DNA from: Actinobacillus genomosp. 2
Lineage (GTDB): Bacteria; Pseudomonadota; Gammaproteobacteria; Enterobacterales; Pasteurellaceae
Assembly (NCBI RefSeq): GCF_029773605.1
Contig: NZ_CP103807.1
Coordinates: 1,364,001 to 1,428,000, forward strand
Direction: 5' to 3'
Length of the DNA: 64,000 bases
The notes beneath the pieces were generated by a model. The model was not told the DNA's origin and did no database searches. It saw only the letters and a list, made by a program, of their open reading frames with translations. Shown one piece after another: positions 12,295-24,824 of this stretch; positions within the stretch are counted from its first letter, which is position 1; every line of letters starts with the position of its first letter. Both the position numbers and the translations under genes were made by a program.

Positions 12295-12334
12295 TACAAA
12301 AACAAAACCCCCAGCATTGCTGCTGAGGGTTTTT
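12295..12334 (-). terminator. S10 operon terminator
   Basis: On the minus strand CCCTCAGCA/TGCTGGGGG with a 4-nt loop is followed by TTTTGTTTTT, 17 bp after the rpsQ stop codon. This is the end of the S10 operon. Confidence 0.85.
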
Positions 12335-12350
12335 TAATTAATTTTGTTGA

Positions 12351-12605
12351 TTAAGCTACTGCTTTTTCAACAACACGAACTAATTTATGTGATTTAGTTT
12401 TAGAAACAGGACGACATTCCTGAATTTCTACTACATCACCTAATTTAGCTTCGTTGTTTTCATCGTGTACGTGTAATTTAGTAGTACGACGAATGAATTT
12501 ACCGTATAAAGGGTGTTTCACTGTACGTTCGATAGCAACTACAAATGATTTGTCCATTTTGTCGCTAACTACTTTACCTTGTACTGTACGAATTTTATCA
12601 GTCAT
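12351..12605 (-). CDS. rpsQ: 30S ribosomal protein S17
   Basis: S17 (84 residues) is an OB-fold primary 16S rRNA binder. [49 protein letters not shown] is diagnostic. It is the last gene of the S10 operon. Its ATG shares one base with the rpmC stop codon (TAATG), so translation is coupled. Confidence 0.98.
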
Positions 12606-12795
12606 TACTCACCCGCCTTTTCGGTTAATACAGTTTTAACTTGTGCAATACTACGACGCACTTGTTTTAACTGATGGGTTTGTTGAAGCTGACCGGTGGC
12701 TGCTTGCATACGCAATTTGAATTGTTCACCTAAAAGGTTGATTAATTCAGCATTCAGCTCTTCAACATTTTTGTTACGTAGTTCTTGAGCTTTCA

Positions 12796-12796
<1 letters not shown>
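12605..12796 (-). CDS. rpmC: 50S ribosomal protein L29
   Basis: L29 (63 residues) is a helical protein at the tunnel exit where trigger factor and SRP dock. [55 protein letters not shown] is typical. One-base overlaps with both rplP and rpsQ indicate coupled translation. Confidence 0.98.
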
Positions 12797-13206
<410 letters not shown>

Positions 13207-13219
13207 TCAGTGATTCTCC

Positions 13220-13930
<711 letters not shown>

Positions 13931-13945
13931 TTATTCTCCTACCGA

Positions 13946-14281
<336 letters not shown>

Positions 14282-14288
14282 TTACCTC

Positions 14289-14573
<285 letters not shown>

Positions 14574-14591
14574 CTATATTATTGAATAAAA

Positions 14592-15413
14592 TTATTTGCC
14601 ACGACGACGTACGATGTATTTATCAGTACGTTTGTTGTGACGAGTTTTCTTACCTTTGGTTTGAACGCCCCAAGGTGTAACAGGGTGTTTACCGAAGTTA
14701 CGACCTTCACCACCACCGTGTGGGTGGTCTACCAGGTTCATCGCAGTACCACGAACTGTAGGGCGAACGCCTCTCCAGCGGTTAGCACCAGCTTTACCAA
14801 GAACGCGAAGCATATGCTCTGAGTTACCTACTTCACCGATGGTTGCAGTACACTCAGCTAATACTTTACGCATTTCGCCTGAACGAAGACGTAAAGTTAC
14901 ATAGTTACCTTCACGAGCGATAATTTGTACGTAAGCACCAGCAGAACGTGCAATTTGACCACCTTTACCAGGTTTTAATTCAACGTTATGAACTGTAGTA
15001 CCTACTGGGATATTACGCATTGGTAACGCATTACCTGCTTTAATCGGAGCTGAAGCACCTGCTTGAATCGTATCACCAACAGATAAACCTTTTGGTGCTA
15101 AGATATAACGGCGTTCACCATCTTTATAAAGCACTAATGCAATGTTCGCAGAACGGTTTGGATCGTATTCTAAACGCTCAACTACTGCTGGGATATCTAA
15201 CTTATTACGTTTGAAATCCACTAAACGGTAGTGTTGTTTGTGACCGCCACCAATGTGACGAGTTGTGATACGACCTAAATTGTTACGACCACCAGTTTTA
15301 GATTTGCTATCTAATAAAGGTGCATAAGGTTTACCCTTATGTAATTCTGCGTTAACAACTTTAACTACGTGACGACGACCAGCGGAGGTCGGCTTACATT
15401 TAACGATAGCCAT
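14592..15413 (-). CDS. rplB: 50S ribosomal protein L2
   Basis: L2 (273 residues) is needed for subunit association and peptidyl transferase activity. [42 protein letters not shown]-like sequence and the signature [19 protein letters not shown] are present. The conserved peptidyl-transferase-region histidine in VDHPHGGG is intact. It follows rplW by 20 bp. Confidence 0.99.
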   Translation of the reverse strand: MAIVKCKPTSAGRRHVVKVVNAELHKGKPYAPLLDSKSKTGGRNNLGRITTRHIGGGHKQHYRLVDFKRNKLDIPAVVERLEYDPNRSANIALVLYKDGERRYILAPKGLSVGDTIQAGASAPIKAGNALPMRNIPVGTTVHNVELKPGKGGQIARSAGAYVQIIAREGNYVTLRLRSGEMRKVLAECTATIGEVGNSEHMLRVLGKAGANRWRGVRPTVRGTAMNLVDHPHGGGEGRNFGKHPVTPWGVQTKGKKTRHNKRTDKYIVRRRGK

Positions 15414-15433
15414 TTATAAATTCTCCTCCGTAA

Positions 15434-15739
15434 TTACTCTGCCGCACCTTCAACGAAGTCAAGCGATTGACCTTCTTGAAGAGTAACATAAGCTTTTTTC
15501 CAGTCACTACGACGACCTGATTTAGCACCGTGACGTTTAGTTTTACCTTTAACAACAACAGTACGTACAGAATCCACTTTCACTTCAAATAGTTGTTCAA
15601 CTGCGTTAGCAATTTCAACTTTGTTAGCATCTAATGCCACTTTGAAAACGATAGTGTTGCCTTTTTCAGCATTATTCGTCGCTTTTTCAGAGATATGTGG
15701 TGCTTTAAGCACTCTTAGCAAACGTTCTTGTTGAATCAT
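15434..15739 (-). CDS. rplW: 50S ribosomal protein L23
   Basis: L23 (101 residues) forms the trigger factor and SRP docking site at the tunnel exit. [34 protein letters not shown] is the family start. It overlaps the rplD stop by 4 bases (ATGA), which is the arrangement seen in most gammaproteobacteria. Confidence 0.98.
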   Translation of the reverse strand: MIQQERLLRVLKAPHISEKATNNAEKGNTIVFKVALDANKVEIANAVEQLFEVKVDSVRTVVVKGKTKRHGAKSGRRSDWKKAYVTLQEGQSLDFVEGAAE

Positions 15740-16338
15740 GCTAACATCTCCTCAATTTGTTTTACCGCATCAGCTGTGATAACCACTTTATCGAAAGCGA
15801 TTAAACTTACTGGATCGATACCTTGAACATCACGAACGTCTACTTTGTATAAGTTACGTGCTGCTAAGAATAGATTCTCATCTAAGTTTGCAGTAATGAT
15901 TAAAGCGTCGTTTAACGCTAAATCTTTTAATTTTTGTACTAATACTTTAGTTTTTGGTGCTTCGATTTCGAATTTCTCAACAACCACTAAACGTTCTTGA
16001 CGAACTAATTCAGAAAGGATGCTTTTGATTGCACCACGGTACATTTTTTTGTTCACTTTTTGGCTGTGATCTTGTGGTTTCGCAGCGAATGTGATACCAC
16101 CTGAACGCCAGATTGGTGATTTGATATCACCTGAACGTGCGCGACCTGTACCTTTTTGACGCCAAGGTTTTTTACCTGAACCAGACACTTCAGCACGAGT
16201 TTTTTGAGCACGTGAACCTTGACGAGCACCTGCTGCATACGCAACAACTACTTGGTGGATTAACGCTTCGTTAAACTCACGTCCGAAGGTAGTTTCAGAA
16301 ACAGTTAGTGCGTTTGCACCTACAACTTGTAATTCCAT
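15736..16338 (-). CDS. rplD: 50S ribosomal protein L4
   Basis: L4 (200 residues) has a globular domain and a long tunnel-lining loop ([43 protein letters not shown]). In E. coli L4 also represses the S10 operon by binding its leader, causing transcription termination and blocking translation. The leader upstream of rpsJ here is long and structured, consistent with such control. 15 bp after rplC. Confidence 0.98.
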   Translation of the reverse strand: MELQVVGANALTVSETTFGREFNEALIHQVVVAYAAGARQGSRAQKTRAEVSGSGKKPWRQKGTGRARSGDIKSPIWRSGGITFAAKPQDHSQKVNKKMYRGAIKSILSELVRQERLVVVEKFEIEAPKTKVLVQKLKDLALNDALIITANLDENLFLAARNLYKVDVRDVQGIDPVSLIAFDKVVITADAVKQIEEMLA

Positions 16339-16353
16339 CTCTATCTCCTAGAC

Positions 16354-16980
16354 TTATGCTTTAACTGCTGGTTTTACGATAACATCACTATTAGTTGCAC
16401 CTGGAACAGCACCTTTAACTAATAATAATTTACGCTCAGCATCTACACGAACAACTTCAAGTGATTGAACGGTTACACGCTCAGCACCTAAGTGTCCTGC
16501 CATTTTTTTACCTTTAAACACACGACCCGGAGTTTGGTTTTGACCAATAGAACCAAGTACACGATGTGATAAAGAGTTACCGTGGGTAGCATCTTGGGTA
16601 CGGAAGTTCCAACGTTTAACACCACCTTGGAAACCTTTACCTTTAGAAGTACCAGTAACATCTACTTTTTTAACATCTGTGAAGATGTCAACATTGATTT
16701 CTTGACCTAAAGTGAATTCTTCACCTTCAGTACGAAATTCCCATAAACCGCGACCAGCTTCAACACCTGCTTTCACGAAATGGCCTGCTTCCGGCTTAGT
16801 TACACGATTCGCTTTTTTCGAACCTGTAGTAACTTGAATTGCAGAATAGCCATCGTTTTCAAGGGTTTTAACTTGAGTAACACGGTTGGCTTCGATTTCG
16901 ATAACGGTAACTGGAATTGACACGCCGTCTTCAGTGAAAACGCGGGTCATACCAACTTTACGACCGACTAAACCAATCAT
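16354..16980 (-). CDS. rplC: 50S ribosomal protein L3
   Basis: L3 (208 residues) is one of two assembly initiators of 50[29 protein letters not shown] and the glutamine-containing loop [34 protein letters not shown] are diagnostic. The glutamine methylated by PrmB in E. coli (GQNQTP) is conserved. 25 bp after rpsJ. Confidence 0.98.
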   Translation of the reverse strand: MIGLVGRKVGMTRVFTEDGVSIPVTVIEIEANRVTQVKTLENDGYSAIQVTTGSKKANRVTKPEAGHFVKAGVEAGRGLWEFRTEGEEFTLGQEINVDIFTDVKKVDVTGTSKGKGFQGGVKRWNFRTQDATHGNSLSHRVLGSIGQNQTPGRVFKGKKMAGHLGAERVTVQSLEVVRVDAERKLLLVKGAVPGATNSDVIVKPAVKA

Positions 16981-17005
16981 TGTAATAACCTCTTAAAATT
17001 CCCAA

Positions 17006-17530
<525 letters not shown>

Positions 17531-17534
17531 GCGT

Positions 17535-17563
17535 ATTCTATGCGAATCTATTTTAAAAAGCAA
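17535..17563 (-). promoter_or_regulatory. Predicted S10 operon promoter
   Basis: On the minus strand TTGCTT (17558-17563) and TAGAAT (17535-17540) are 17 bp apart. Transcription would start near 17528, giving the long structured leader before rpsJ. Confidence 0.6.
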
Positions 17564-17624
17564 GCATTGATGTTGAATTTTTTAAATCAGAGGACTGACC
17601 TCGCGACCACACACATTTACAATA

Positions 17625-17654
17625 TTGACAATAATTGATTTTATTTGCAATAAT
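17625..17654 (+). promoter_or_regulatory. Predicted tfoX promoter
   Basis: A perfect TTGACA (17625-17630) is followed after 18 bp by AATAAT (17649-17654), within GCAATAATAC. It points to tfoX with a leader of about 75 nt. In Haemophilus the sxy leader forms a structure that limits translation; I did not resolve one here. Confidence 0.55.
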
Positions 17655-17733
17655 ACTCCACACAAGCTATCACTCATAACCTACTTATTCAATCAAGATA
17701 GCCGTTTTATTTTTGTGTATTAAGGAGATGATA

Positions 17734-18378
17734 ATGGCAATATCAACAAAAAAATTACAAAATTTAAAAGATCTGTTTTCTGCACTTGGACATATCAGTT
17801 TTAGAAACTATTTTTCCTATATCGGTATTTTTAAAGACAATACGATGTTTGCACTTTACGATCAGAAAAATGAGGCAATTTATATCCGAAAATCGATAAA
17901 ATATTATCCTGAAATTTCTCAGACGATTCCGGTTCATTTTTTAGTAGACCGCCGTATAGGTTCACAACAATCACGTATTTTCTACCTTCTTCCTAAAATC
18001 ATTATAAATGCTATTGATACATACTTACATTGGATTCAGTCGGCTATTGAAGAATATCAAGCAACAAAAACGAAATTAGAAGACCAAAATAAGAATAAAA
18101 TTCGGTTATTACCGAATATGAATATTAATATAGAGAGACTGCTCTCTCGTATTGAAATTTATACTGTTGATGATCTAAATAGTGTAGGTATTATCAACGT
18201 CTTCGTTAAGCTTATTTCGCAAGGTGTAGAAGTCGGTGAATTATTACTCTTTAAACTTTACGGAGCGATTAAGCATAAATATGTTTATATGATTTCTGAG
18301 CAAGAAAAACGCACATTGTTACTAGAAGCAGATTCAGCATTATATAGTGCTGGTTTACGTAAACGCTTTACTATCTAA
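17734..18378 (+). CDS. tfoX: Competence regulator TfoX/Sxy
   Basis: Sxy (TfoX) works with CRP at CRP-S sites to switch on DNA uptake genes. The 214-residue product starts at the ATG at 17734 (MAISTKKLQNL) with AAGGAG six bases upstream; upstream TTG and ATG codons in frame lack spacing. The N-terminal TfoX domain (about residues 5-110) is divergent. The C-terminal domain has the pattern LPNMNINIERLLSRIEIYTV...LNSVG...A/FVKL...LLLFKLYGAI...ISEQEKRTLLLEA. This matches the LPNL-IKHERAL-KVGI...LREIGAENAL-EL...KLVCAL...LSQAEKERLL layout of H. influenzae Sxy as I remember it. It stands alone and divergent from the S10 operon. The comM CRP-S site and the many uptake sequences in this window fit the role. 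Confidence 0.85.
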   Translation: MAISTKKLQNLKDLFSALGHISFRNYFSYIGIFKDNTMFALYDQKNEAIYIRKSIKYYPEISQTIPVHFLVDRRIGSQQSRIFYLLPKIIINAIDTYLHWIQSAIEEYQATKTKLEDQNKNKIRLLPNMNINIERLLSRIEIYTVDDLNSVGIINVFVKLISQGVEVGELLLFKLYGAIKHKYVYMISEQEKRTLLLEADSALYSAGLRKRFTI

Positions 18379-18401
18379 ATTCCCTCTAACTTTTATCAAT
18401 T

Positions 18402-18417
18402 TATGATCCATATCACA
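18402..18417 (+). promoter_or_regulatory. Candidate CRP (or FNR-like) site before fumC
   Basis: TATGA-tccata-TCACA matches the CRP consensus TGTGA-N6-TCACA at nine of ten positions, 126 bp before the fumC start. It is in the only space where a fumC promoter can lie. Binding is inferred. Confidence 0.4.
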
Positions 18418-18542
18418 AAACCAATAAAAAACCAGAAAGGAATGTTTTAAGTCTGTTCCTTTCTTCCGATCTCAATGCTACCATCCTACCTATAAATCAT
18501 TAGTTTTTTAATTAAATCTATTTTTATCCATAGGAGAACACA

Positions 18543-19937
18543 ATGGAATTCCGTATTGAAAAAGATACCATGGGCGAAGTTCAAGTACCGGCTAATCGTT
18601 ATTGGGCAGCACAAACCGAACGTTCACGCAATAACTTTAAAATTGGCCCTGAAGCGTCAATGCCAAAAGAAATTATTGAAGCATTCGGATACTTGAAAAA
18701 AGCCGCCGCATTTGCAAATACAGATTTAGGTGTTTTGCCTGCAGAAAAACGTGATTTAATTGCTCAGGCTTGTGATGAAATCCTTGCCGGTAAATTAGAT
18801 GACGAATTTCCACTCGTAATTTGGCAAACTGGTTCAGGTACACAATCTAATATGAACCTAAACGAAGTGATTGCAAATCGAGCACATGTTATTCACGGTG
18901 GTAAATTAGGTGAGAAATCAGTTATTCACCCAAATGATGACGTAAATAAATCACAATCATCAAATGATACTTATCCAACAGCGATGCATATTGCGGCTTA
19001 TAAAAAAGTTGTTGAACAAACGATTCCTGCAGTAGAACGCTTACAAAAAACTTTTGCAGCAAAATCAGAAGCCTTCAAAGATGTCGTAAAAATTGGTCGT
19101 ACTCACTTAATGGATGCGACACCGTTAACTTTAGGTCAAGAATTTTCTGCTTATGCAGCCCAATTACATTTCGGTTTAATCGCATTAAAAAATACCTTAC
19201 CGCATTTACGTCAAATGGCATTAGGCGGTACAGCAGTAGGTACTGGCTTAAATACTCCGAAAGGTTATGACGTAAAAGTTGCGGAATATATTGCCAAATT
19301 TACCGGTTTACCATTTATTACTGCAGAAAATAAATTTGAAGCATTAGCAACACACGATGCTATTGTTGAAACACATGGTGCGTTAAAACAGATTGCAATG
19401 TCTTTATTCAAAATTGCAAACGACATTCGTTTATTGGCTTCAGGTCCTCGTTCTGGTATCGGTGAAATCTTAATTCCTGAAAATGAACCAGGTTCATCAA
19501 TTATGCCAGGTAAAGTAAACCCAACCCAATGTGAAGCTATGACAATGGTAGCAGCACAAGTATTAGGTAACGATACCACTATTTCATTTGCAGGTAGCCA
19601 AGGTCACTTCCAATTAAATGTGTTTAAACCGGTGATGGCAGCTAACTTCTTACAATCCGCTCAACTTTTAGCAGATGTTTGTATTTCATTTGATGAACAT
19701 TGCGCGACTGGTATCGAACCGAACTATCAACGTATTAAACAACAACTTGATCAATCATTAATGTTAGTGACTGCATTAAATACGCATATCGGTTATGAAA
19801 ATGCAGCTAAAATTGCAAAAACTGCACATAAAAATGGTACAACCTTAAAAGAGGAAGCAATTAACTTAGGTTTAGTGACTGCTGAACAATTCGATGAGTG
19901 GGTTCGTCCTGAAGATATGGTGGGTAGCTTAAAATAA
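18543..19937 (+). CDS. fumC: Class II fumarate hydratase
   Basis: FumC interconverts fumarate and L-malate in the TCA cycle without an iron-sulphur cluster. The 464-residue length is normal for the family. Substrate-site motifs are intact: [19 protein letters not shown] (about residues 97-115), the catalytic-site segments [21 protein letters not shown] and [17 protein letters not shown], and the superfamily signature [15 protein letters not shown] (about 317-331). It is monocistronic, with GGAG eight bases before the ATG and a strong terminator behind it. Confidence 0.98.
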   Translation: MEFRIEKDTMGEVQVPANRYWAAQTERSRNNFKIGPEASMPKEIIEAFGYLKKAAAFANTDLGVLPAEKRDLIAQACDEILAGKLDDEFPLVIWQTGSGTQSNMNLNEVIANRAHVIHGGKLGEKSVIHPNDDVNKSQSSNDTYPTAMHIAAYKKVVEQTIPAVERLQKTFAAKSEAFKDVVKIGRTHLMDATPLTLGQEFSAYAAQLHFGLIALKNTLPHLRQMALGGTAVGTGLNTPKGYDVKVAEYIAKFTGLPFITAENKFEALATHDAIVETHGALKQIAMSLFKIANDIRLLASGPRSGIGEILIPENEPGSSIMPGKVNPTQCEAMTMVAAQVLGNDTTISFAGSQGHFQLNVFKPVMAANFLQSAQLLADVCISFDEHCATGIEPNYQRIKQQLDQSLMLVTALNTHIGYENAAKIAKTAHKNGTTLKEEAINLGLVTAEQFDEWVRPEDMVGSLK

Positions 19938-19957
19938 GCGATACATTTTTAAAGATA

Positions 19958-19987
19958 TTAAGGGCTATCAAATGATAGCCCTTTTTT
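19958..19987 (+). terminator. fumC terminator
   Basis: AGGGCTATC/GATAGCCCT with a 4-nt loop is followed by TTTTTT, about 20 bp after the fumC stop. Confidence 0.9.
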
Positions 19988-19994
19988 ACGTCTT

Positions 19995-20051
19995 ACAAGC
20001 GGTCTAATTTCGCCAAAATTTTGCAAATTTTTACCTAAAACGACCGCTTGT
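19995..20051. repeat. Inverted pair of uptake signal sequences
   Basis: ACAAGCGGT (19995-20003) and its complement ACCGCTTGT (20043-20051) face each other with TTTCGCC..TTTTGCAAA between them. The pair can form a hairpin and lies between the convergent fumC and MFS genes, a common place for such dual uptake sequences to act as terminators. It touches the last codon of the MFS gene. Confidence 0.75.
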
Positions 20052-21118
20052 TACACGAGGAATATATAAGGCAATATATTCATTACCCTGGCAGTCGTAA
20101 TTGCCAAAATGAGCTTAGATAAACCGAACATTAATCCTTGGTTTTCACCTTTATCCAGTTTAACCAACATATTCGCTAATGCGGTATTGGCGAATAAACT
20201 GACCAATGCAAAGATAATCAGATATAAGAAAGCAGTCACTTCTGAAATATATTCCAGCGCATAAAACCACGGCACAATCAGTAATGCGATAAGTATCGGT
20301 GCAATATAATTTAGTTTGACCACACCGAAATTTACCTTGCGAGAGAACTGTGCTTGTAGCAGTACCGCAATCAGATTATTAATAAAAAATGCGATCGGTA
20401 CCAATTCTTGCTGATCCAAAAGCTCGGTAAAAATGTAAGGGAAAATCACATAAAATGCCGAACCCATGCCTAATGGAATAAATAGCAATAAATGTACAAA
20501 AATAAACCGCTTGTTAATCACTTCGCTAAACTGAGCAAAGCGGAAAGGAGTAAATCGGAAATTGCACTTTCTTCTCGGCATAGTTTGCCACATAAAAAGT
20601 AACATCGTCACTTCAATTGCACAGCTACACCAAATCAACCATTCCGCTTTTTGATAATGAATAAACGGGATAGAAACTAATGGTGCAACCATTGATGCCA
20701 TACTGGAAATTTTGAGAAATTTACCTTGTGCTTTGGTTTTAGACGCATAGCTATCCTCAGCAGAAGAAAGTAAAAATGCTCTGGCATTGGTACTAAATAG
20801 TGTGCTACCTAAACCGAAACAGAATGTCGCAAGTAGCAGTAACGCATAATGATCGGTCGTCAGTAATAAAATATAGGCTAATGAATCAAGTAAACATCCG
20901 AACAGCATAATCGGCATTCGCCCGAAACGATCGCCCCACGAGCCGGCAAATAAAGAAAAGGCTTGGCTGGCAAATACCAATAATGAGAATGCACTGGCAA
21001 TCTGTGTTGTATCAAACCCTTTATACTTTGTGAGATAAATAAAAAATACGCTCTGCATTGCGGTATAGGCGAGTCCGGAAAAGAACCTACGCCATAAAAT
21101 AATATTTTGCATATTCAT
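20051..21118 (-). CDS. MFS transporter, substrate unknown
   Basis: An inner-membrane carrier of the major facilitator superfamily (355 residues, about 12 hydrophobic helices). The motif A variant GSWGDRFGRMPIML lies between helices 2 and 3, with the usual SLLVFASQAFSLFAG before it. I chose the ATG at 21118 (MNMQNIILWRR), which has GAAGG at proper spacing; the longer frame would overlap murJ by 59 bp and lacks a ribosome site. It follows murJ by 19 bp and may be co-transcribed. Drug efflux or a metabolite exporter are equally possible. Confidence 0.85.
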   Translation of the reverse strand: MNMQNIILWRRFFSGLAYTAMQSVFFIYLTKYKGFDTTQIASAFSLLVFASQAFSLFAGSWGDRFGRMPIMLFGCLLDSLAYILLLTTDHYALLLLATFCFGLGSTLFSTNARAFLLSSAEDSYASKTKAQGKFLKISSMASMVAPLVSIPFIHYQKAEWLIWCSCAIEVTMLLFMWQTMPRRKCNFRFTPFRFAQFSEVINKRFIFVHLLLFIPLGMGSAFYVIFPYIFTELLDQQELVPIAFFINNLIAVLLQAQFSRKVNFGVVKLNYIAPILIALLIVPWFYALEYISEVTAFLYLIIFALVSLFANTALANMLVKLDKGENQGLMFGLSKLILAITTARVMNILPYIFLV

Positions 21119-21137
21119 ATTATTTACCTTCTGTTTT

Positions 21138-22706
21138 TTATGCTCTGAAATCTCGCTTACGAACCCCAAGCACAAATAATGAACTAAAATAAACAATCGC
21201 TGCTAGTACGATTAGCCAAACTAGCCAGTATACTTTTACCCAAGTTGTCATCGCATGCCACCCTTCTAAACTTGGTGAGAAATAAGCAACTAATGCCCCC
21301 ATTAAGCAAGCCGAAATAGCGACTTTTAATACAAAGAGCGCAGTTTTTACGGTAATACGATAAGCTCCTTCTTTAGCAAGACCAAGATAAAGTAACGAAG
21401 CATTTACCGCTGCCGAAAGTGCTGATGCCATTGCCAGGCCTAGATAGCCAAACGGAATGGCTAACACACCAAAGCAAATATTACAAATGGTGGCAATAAT
21501 GCCGATTTTCACTGGTGTTTTGGTATTTTGGCGAGCATAGAAGCCATTTGCCAAAATACTGATTAACATATAACTGTTTAAACCTAGGCACATAATCCAT
21601 AATGCGTGAGAGGTAGCAACCACATCTGATAAACCGAATTTGCCTCGCATAAAGATAGTCATCATTAACGGCTGTGCTAATACCGCGATACCAATCATCG
21701 CAGGAATACCGAGTAATAACACCATTCTCACGCCCCAATCCATTGTGCCTTGGAATTCTACCGCACGTTGTGCTTCGTCAATTTCTTTCTTCTTCGCAAT
21801 ACGGGATAAACTCGGTAACACCACCGTAGAAATTGCAATACCGAATAGCCCAAGTGGAAACTCAATTAAACGGTCAGAATAATATAACCAGGTAATCGAA
21901 CCTGTCACTAAAAAGCTAGCGATCACTTGATTGATTAATAGGTTGAGTTGGGTAACGGAAACTCCGAACAATGCCGGAAGCATTAAGTTACGAACTTTAG
22001 TGACCCCTTCATCTTTCCATGCCCATTTCGGTTTAACCAGTAAACCTTCTTTTTTCATAAAGGGAATTTGGAATAGGAATTGCAACAAACCACCGAGGAA
22101 GATCCCCCAAGCTAAAGCAACATCAGGTTGTTCAAAGTAATCTGCACCGAATAACGCCATACTGATCATCGCAATATTCAGTAATACCGGCGAAAATGCC
22201 ATTACCCCAAACTTACCAATCGTATTTAATACTGCCCCCGAAAGTGCAACAAAGGTAATAAACCACAAGTAAGGAAAAGTGATTTTCAGCAGTAATGAAG
22301 CTTGAGTGAATTTCTGTGTGTCTGGACCGTCATTGACCCAATCCATAAACCAACCAGTACCGAATAAAGCGGCAACTACCGGTGAGCCAATCATTGCTAC
22401 TAAGGTAACAATTGTGACCAAACCACCTAATGTGCCAGATACTTTGGCTACAAATTCACGGGTTTTATCCAAATCGTTATCGGCATTATATTCGGCAAGT
22501 ACCGGCACAAATGCCTTTGAAAAAGCCCCTTCTGCAAATAAACGGCGTAAAAAGTTCGGGATACGATTGGCAAAGAGAAAGACATCCGACATTGCACCGG
22601 CACCAAGTAAGCCGGCAATAACCACATCACGCACTAATCCGAGAATACGAGAAATCAGCGTCATTGAACTGACGATCATTCCTGACTTTAAAAGTTTTTT
22701 GCTCAT
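21138..22706 (-). CDS. murJ: Lipid II flippase MurJ
   Basis: MurJ moves the peptidoglycan precursor lipid II across the inner membrane. The 522-residue protein has about 14 membrane helices and the MviN signatures KSGMIVSSMTLISRILGLVRDVVIAGLLGAGAMSDVFLFANRIPNFLRRLFAEGAFSKAFVPVL in its first 70 residues. The essential arginines of this region (RDVV, RIPNFLRRLFAEG) are present. It is divergent from rpsT and followed by an MFS gene. Confidence 0.98.
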   Translation of the reverse strand: MSKKLLKSGMIVSSMTLISRILGLVRDVVIAGLLGAGAMSDVFLFANRIPNFLRRLFAEGAFSKAFVPVLAEYNADNDLDKTREFVAKVSGTLGGLVTIVTLVAMIGSPVVAALFGTGWFMDWVNDGPDTQKFTQASLLLKITFPYLWFITFVALSGAVLNTIGKFGVMAFSPVLLNIAMISMALFGADYFEQPDVALAWGIFLGGLLQFLFQIPFMKKEGLLVKPKWAWKDEGVTKVRNLMLPALFGVSVTQLNLLINQVIASFLVTGSITWLYYSDRLIEFPLGLFGIAISTVVLPSLSRIAKKKEIDEAQRAVEFQGTMDWGVRMVLLLGIPAMIGIAVLAQPLMMTIFMRGKFGLSDVVATSHALWIMCLGLNSYMLISILANGFYARQNTKTPVKIGIIATICNICFGVLAIPFGYLGLAMASALSAAVNASLLYLGLAKEGAYRITVKTALFVLKVAISACLMGALVAYFSPSLEGWHAMTTWVKVYWLVWLIVLAAIVYFSSLFVLGVRKRDFRA

Positions 22707-23078
22707 AGCGTTAAATTAAAATAAATTAAAGAGTGACAGTTTAACAAAACCGTTTGGATAACAGGAAATAAGTTAAACTTTTTTGATCTTTATCGGATTT
22801 AATACAAGAGATTTACTTTAATAACTTTTTGCAAAATTCTTCGTAGATCCGACCGCTTATATTAAGATCCTTATATAAATTGCATAGAATTTTATCAGTT
22901 TGTTATAGGAAAATCAGAAAAAAACTGTTAAAATCTCCGCCTATCGTTTTCTTACTAGCAAAACGGTGTTATTTTCAAGCACGTGTCTCGTTGAAAATGA
23001 ATTTAAACTATCGATAGCTAAACATAAACCAAAGTTTATGTTTTTTAATTTTTACACAGATATTTTAGGAGTTTGACC
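22707..23078. other. murJ-rpsT divergent intergenic region
   Basis: This 372-bp gap has no gene. It contains one reversed uptake-type motif (GACCGCTTA near 22850) preceded by a TTTGCAAAATTCTTCG arm. Several AT-rich sigma-70-like pairs point to rpsT, for example TTGCAT (22880) with TTATAG 17 bp on. It presumably carries both promoters; I could not choose one with confidence. Confidence 0.4.
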
Positions 23079-23342
23079 TTGGCTAATATCAAGTCAGCAA
23101 AAAAACGTGCGGTTCAATCTGAAAAACGCCGCCAACACAACGCAAGCCAACGCTCAATGATGCGTACATTCATCAAGAAAGTATACGCAGCAGTAGCAGC
23201 AGGCGATAAAGCAGCTTCACAAGCAGCTTTCGTTGAAATGCAAAAAGTAGTGGACCGTATGGCATCTAAAGGCTTAATCCACGCTAACAAAGCAGCTAAC
23301 CACAAAGCAAAATTAGCAGCTCAAATCAAAAAATTAGCGTAA
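23079..23342 (+). CDS. rpsT: 30S ribosomal protein S20 (TTG start)
   Basis: S20 (87 residues, same as E. coli) is a primary 16S rRNA binder. The start is TTG at 23079 ([21 protein letters not shown]), with TAGGAG nine bases upstream; an upstream TTG would add two foreign residues. A UUG start is also used in E. coli rpsT, where S20 represses its own translation, so the weak start is probably regulatory. C-terminus [24 protein letters not shown]. Confidence 0.97.
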
Positions 23343-23356
23343 TTGCTTTTTGTATA

Positions 23357-23387
23357 AAAGAACCGACCAAATGGTCGGTTTTTTTAT
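23357..23387. terminator. Bidirectional terminator between rpsT and trkA
   Basis: AACCGACCA/TGGTCGGTT with a short loop and TTTTTTT on the plus strand; the minus strand has TTCTTTT. It serves the convergent rpsT and trkA. Confidence 0.85.
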
Positions 23388-23399
23388 CTCTGTTTTCCG

Positions 23400-24776
23400 C
23401 TACAGGAAGAACGTACCTAATTGGAATAATTTCTCAATTTCCCCAACTTGTTTTTTATCGTTCACAAAAATAATCACGCTATCATTTTCCTCAATTTCCG
23501 TAGATTTATGTGCAATCAGCACCTCATCACGGCGTACTATCGCTCCAACTACCGCACCTTGCGGCAATTTTAACTCTCTTACTAATCTGCCGACTACTTT
23601 TGACGATTCCTTATCGCCGTGCGCTATCACTTCGATACATTCCGCTTGTCCCTGTTTGAGCGAAGCGACTTGTATAATATCACCTTTACGGACATGACTA
23701 GATAAGGCGGAAATCGTCGCTTGTTTCGGAGAAAGCGCAATATCAATCGTGCCACCTTGGATCAGATGAAGATATGCATTACGCTGTACTAATACAATCG
23801 CTTTCTTTGCCCCCAAGCGTTTTGCCAATAGTGCCGACATAATATTCGCTTCATCATCACCGCTTAATGCAAGGAATAAATCAATATTTTCAATATGCTC
23901 TTCAAACAATAGTTCTTGATCGGAAGCATCACCACATAGGACTAAGGTTTTTTCTAACTTCTCAGCTAACTTCTCAGCTCGTTTCGGATCTCGTTCGATC
24001 ATTTTCACACTATATTGTTCTTCAAGATCCTTCGCTAGCCCCATACCGATACTACCGCCACCGACAATCATGACTCGCTTATGCGGTTTATCCAAACGTT
24101 GCAATTCGCTCATCACCGCTTTTATATTATGGGTCGCACAGATAAAGAACACTTCATCACCGGCTTCAATAATCGTTGAACCTTGTGGCAAAATCGCACG
24201 TTCTTGACGGAAAATCGCAACAACACGTGCTTCGATATAAGGTAAATGATCACGTAATGCCGAAATCGGATAACCGACCAATGGTCCGCCATAATAGGCT
24301 TTTACACTAACCAAACTCACTAATTCATTAGCAAAGTGTGCAACCTGCAATGCACCAGGATAGTTAATCAGACGCAAGATCTCTTTTTTAACCAAGACTT
24401 CCGGAGCAATAATATGATCAATAGGTAATGCCGCATCATTAAACAGCTGTTCCTTCTCACGCACATAATCCGAATTACGAATACGGGCAATTTTAGTTGG
24501 GACATGAAACAATGTATGTGCGATTTGGCAAGCAATCATATTTGTTTCATCACTTTCAGTTACTGCCACTAATAAATCCGCATCACTTGCCCCCGCATCA
24601 CGTAAAATGCTCGGCGATGCGCCATTTCCTTTTAGAACCTGTAAATCGTGCTTATCTTGCAGCGTGTTCAAACGACTTTGATCGTCATCGATCAACGTAA
24701 TATCGTTATCTTCACTCACTAAATTTTCCGCAAGCGTTGAACCAACCTGGCCTGCACCTAAAATAATAATTTTCAT
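23400..24776 (-). CDS. trkA: Trk potassium transport system protein TrkA
   Basis: TrkA is the peripheral NAD(H)-binding subunit that gates TrkH/TrkG potassium channels. The 458 residues (start [20 protein letters not shown] at 24776) equal the E. coli length. It is a tandem of two RCK modules: Rossmann [13 protein letters not shown] (7-20) and [14 protein letters not shown] (about 237-250), each followed by a TrkA-C domain. It follows rsmB, as in the enteric fmt-rsmB-trkA order. def and fmt are replaced upstream by selAB. Confidence 0.97.
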   Translation of the reverse strand: MKIIILGAGQVGSTLAENLVSEDNDITLIDDDQSRLNTLQDKHDLQVLKGNGASPSILRDAGASDADLLVAVTESDETNMIACQIAHTLFHVPTKIARIRNSDYVREKEQLFNDAALPIDHIIAPEVLVKKEILRLINYPGALQVAHFANELVSLVSVKAYYGGPLVGYPISALRDHLPYIEARVVAIFRQERAILPQGSTIIEAGDEVFFICATHNIKAVMSELQRLDKPHKRVMIVGGGSIGMGLAKDLEEQYSVKMIERDPKRAEKLAEKLEKTLVLCGDASDQELLFEEHIENIDLFLALSGDDEANIMSALLAKRLGAKKAIVLVQRNAYLHLIQGGTIDIALSPKQATISALSSHVRKGDIIQVASLKQGQAECIEVIAHGDKESSKVVGRLVRELKLPQGAVVGAIVRRDEVLIAHKSTEIEENDSVIIFVNDKKQVGEIEKLFQLGTFFL

Positions 24777-24824
24777 CTTAAAATCCAATCACCCCAAATA
24801 GCTTAATCCGCTACTTCCCGTGAT

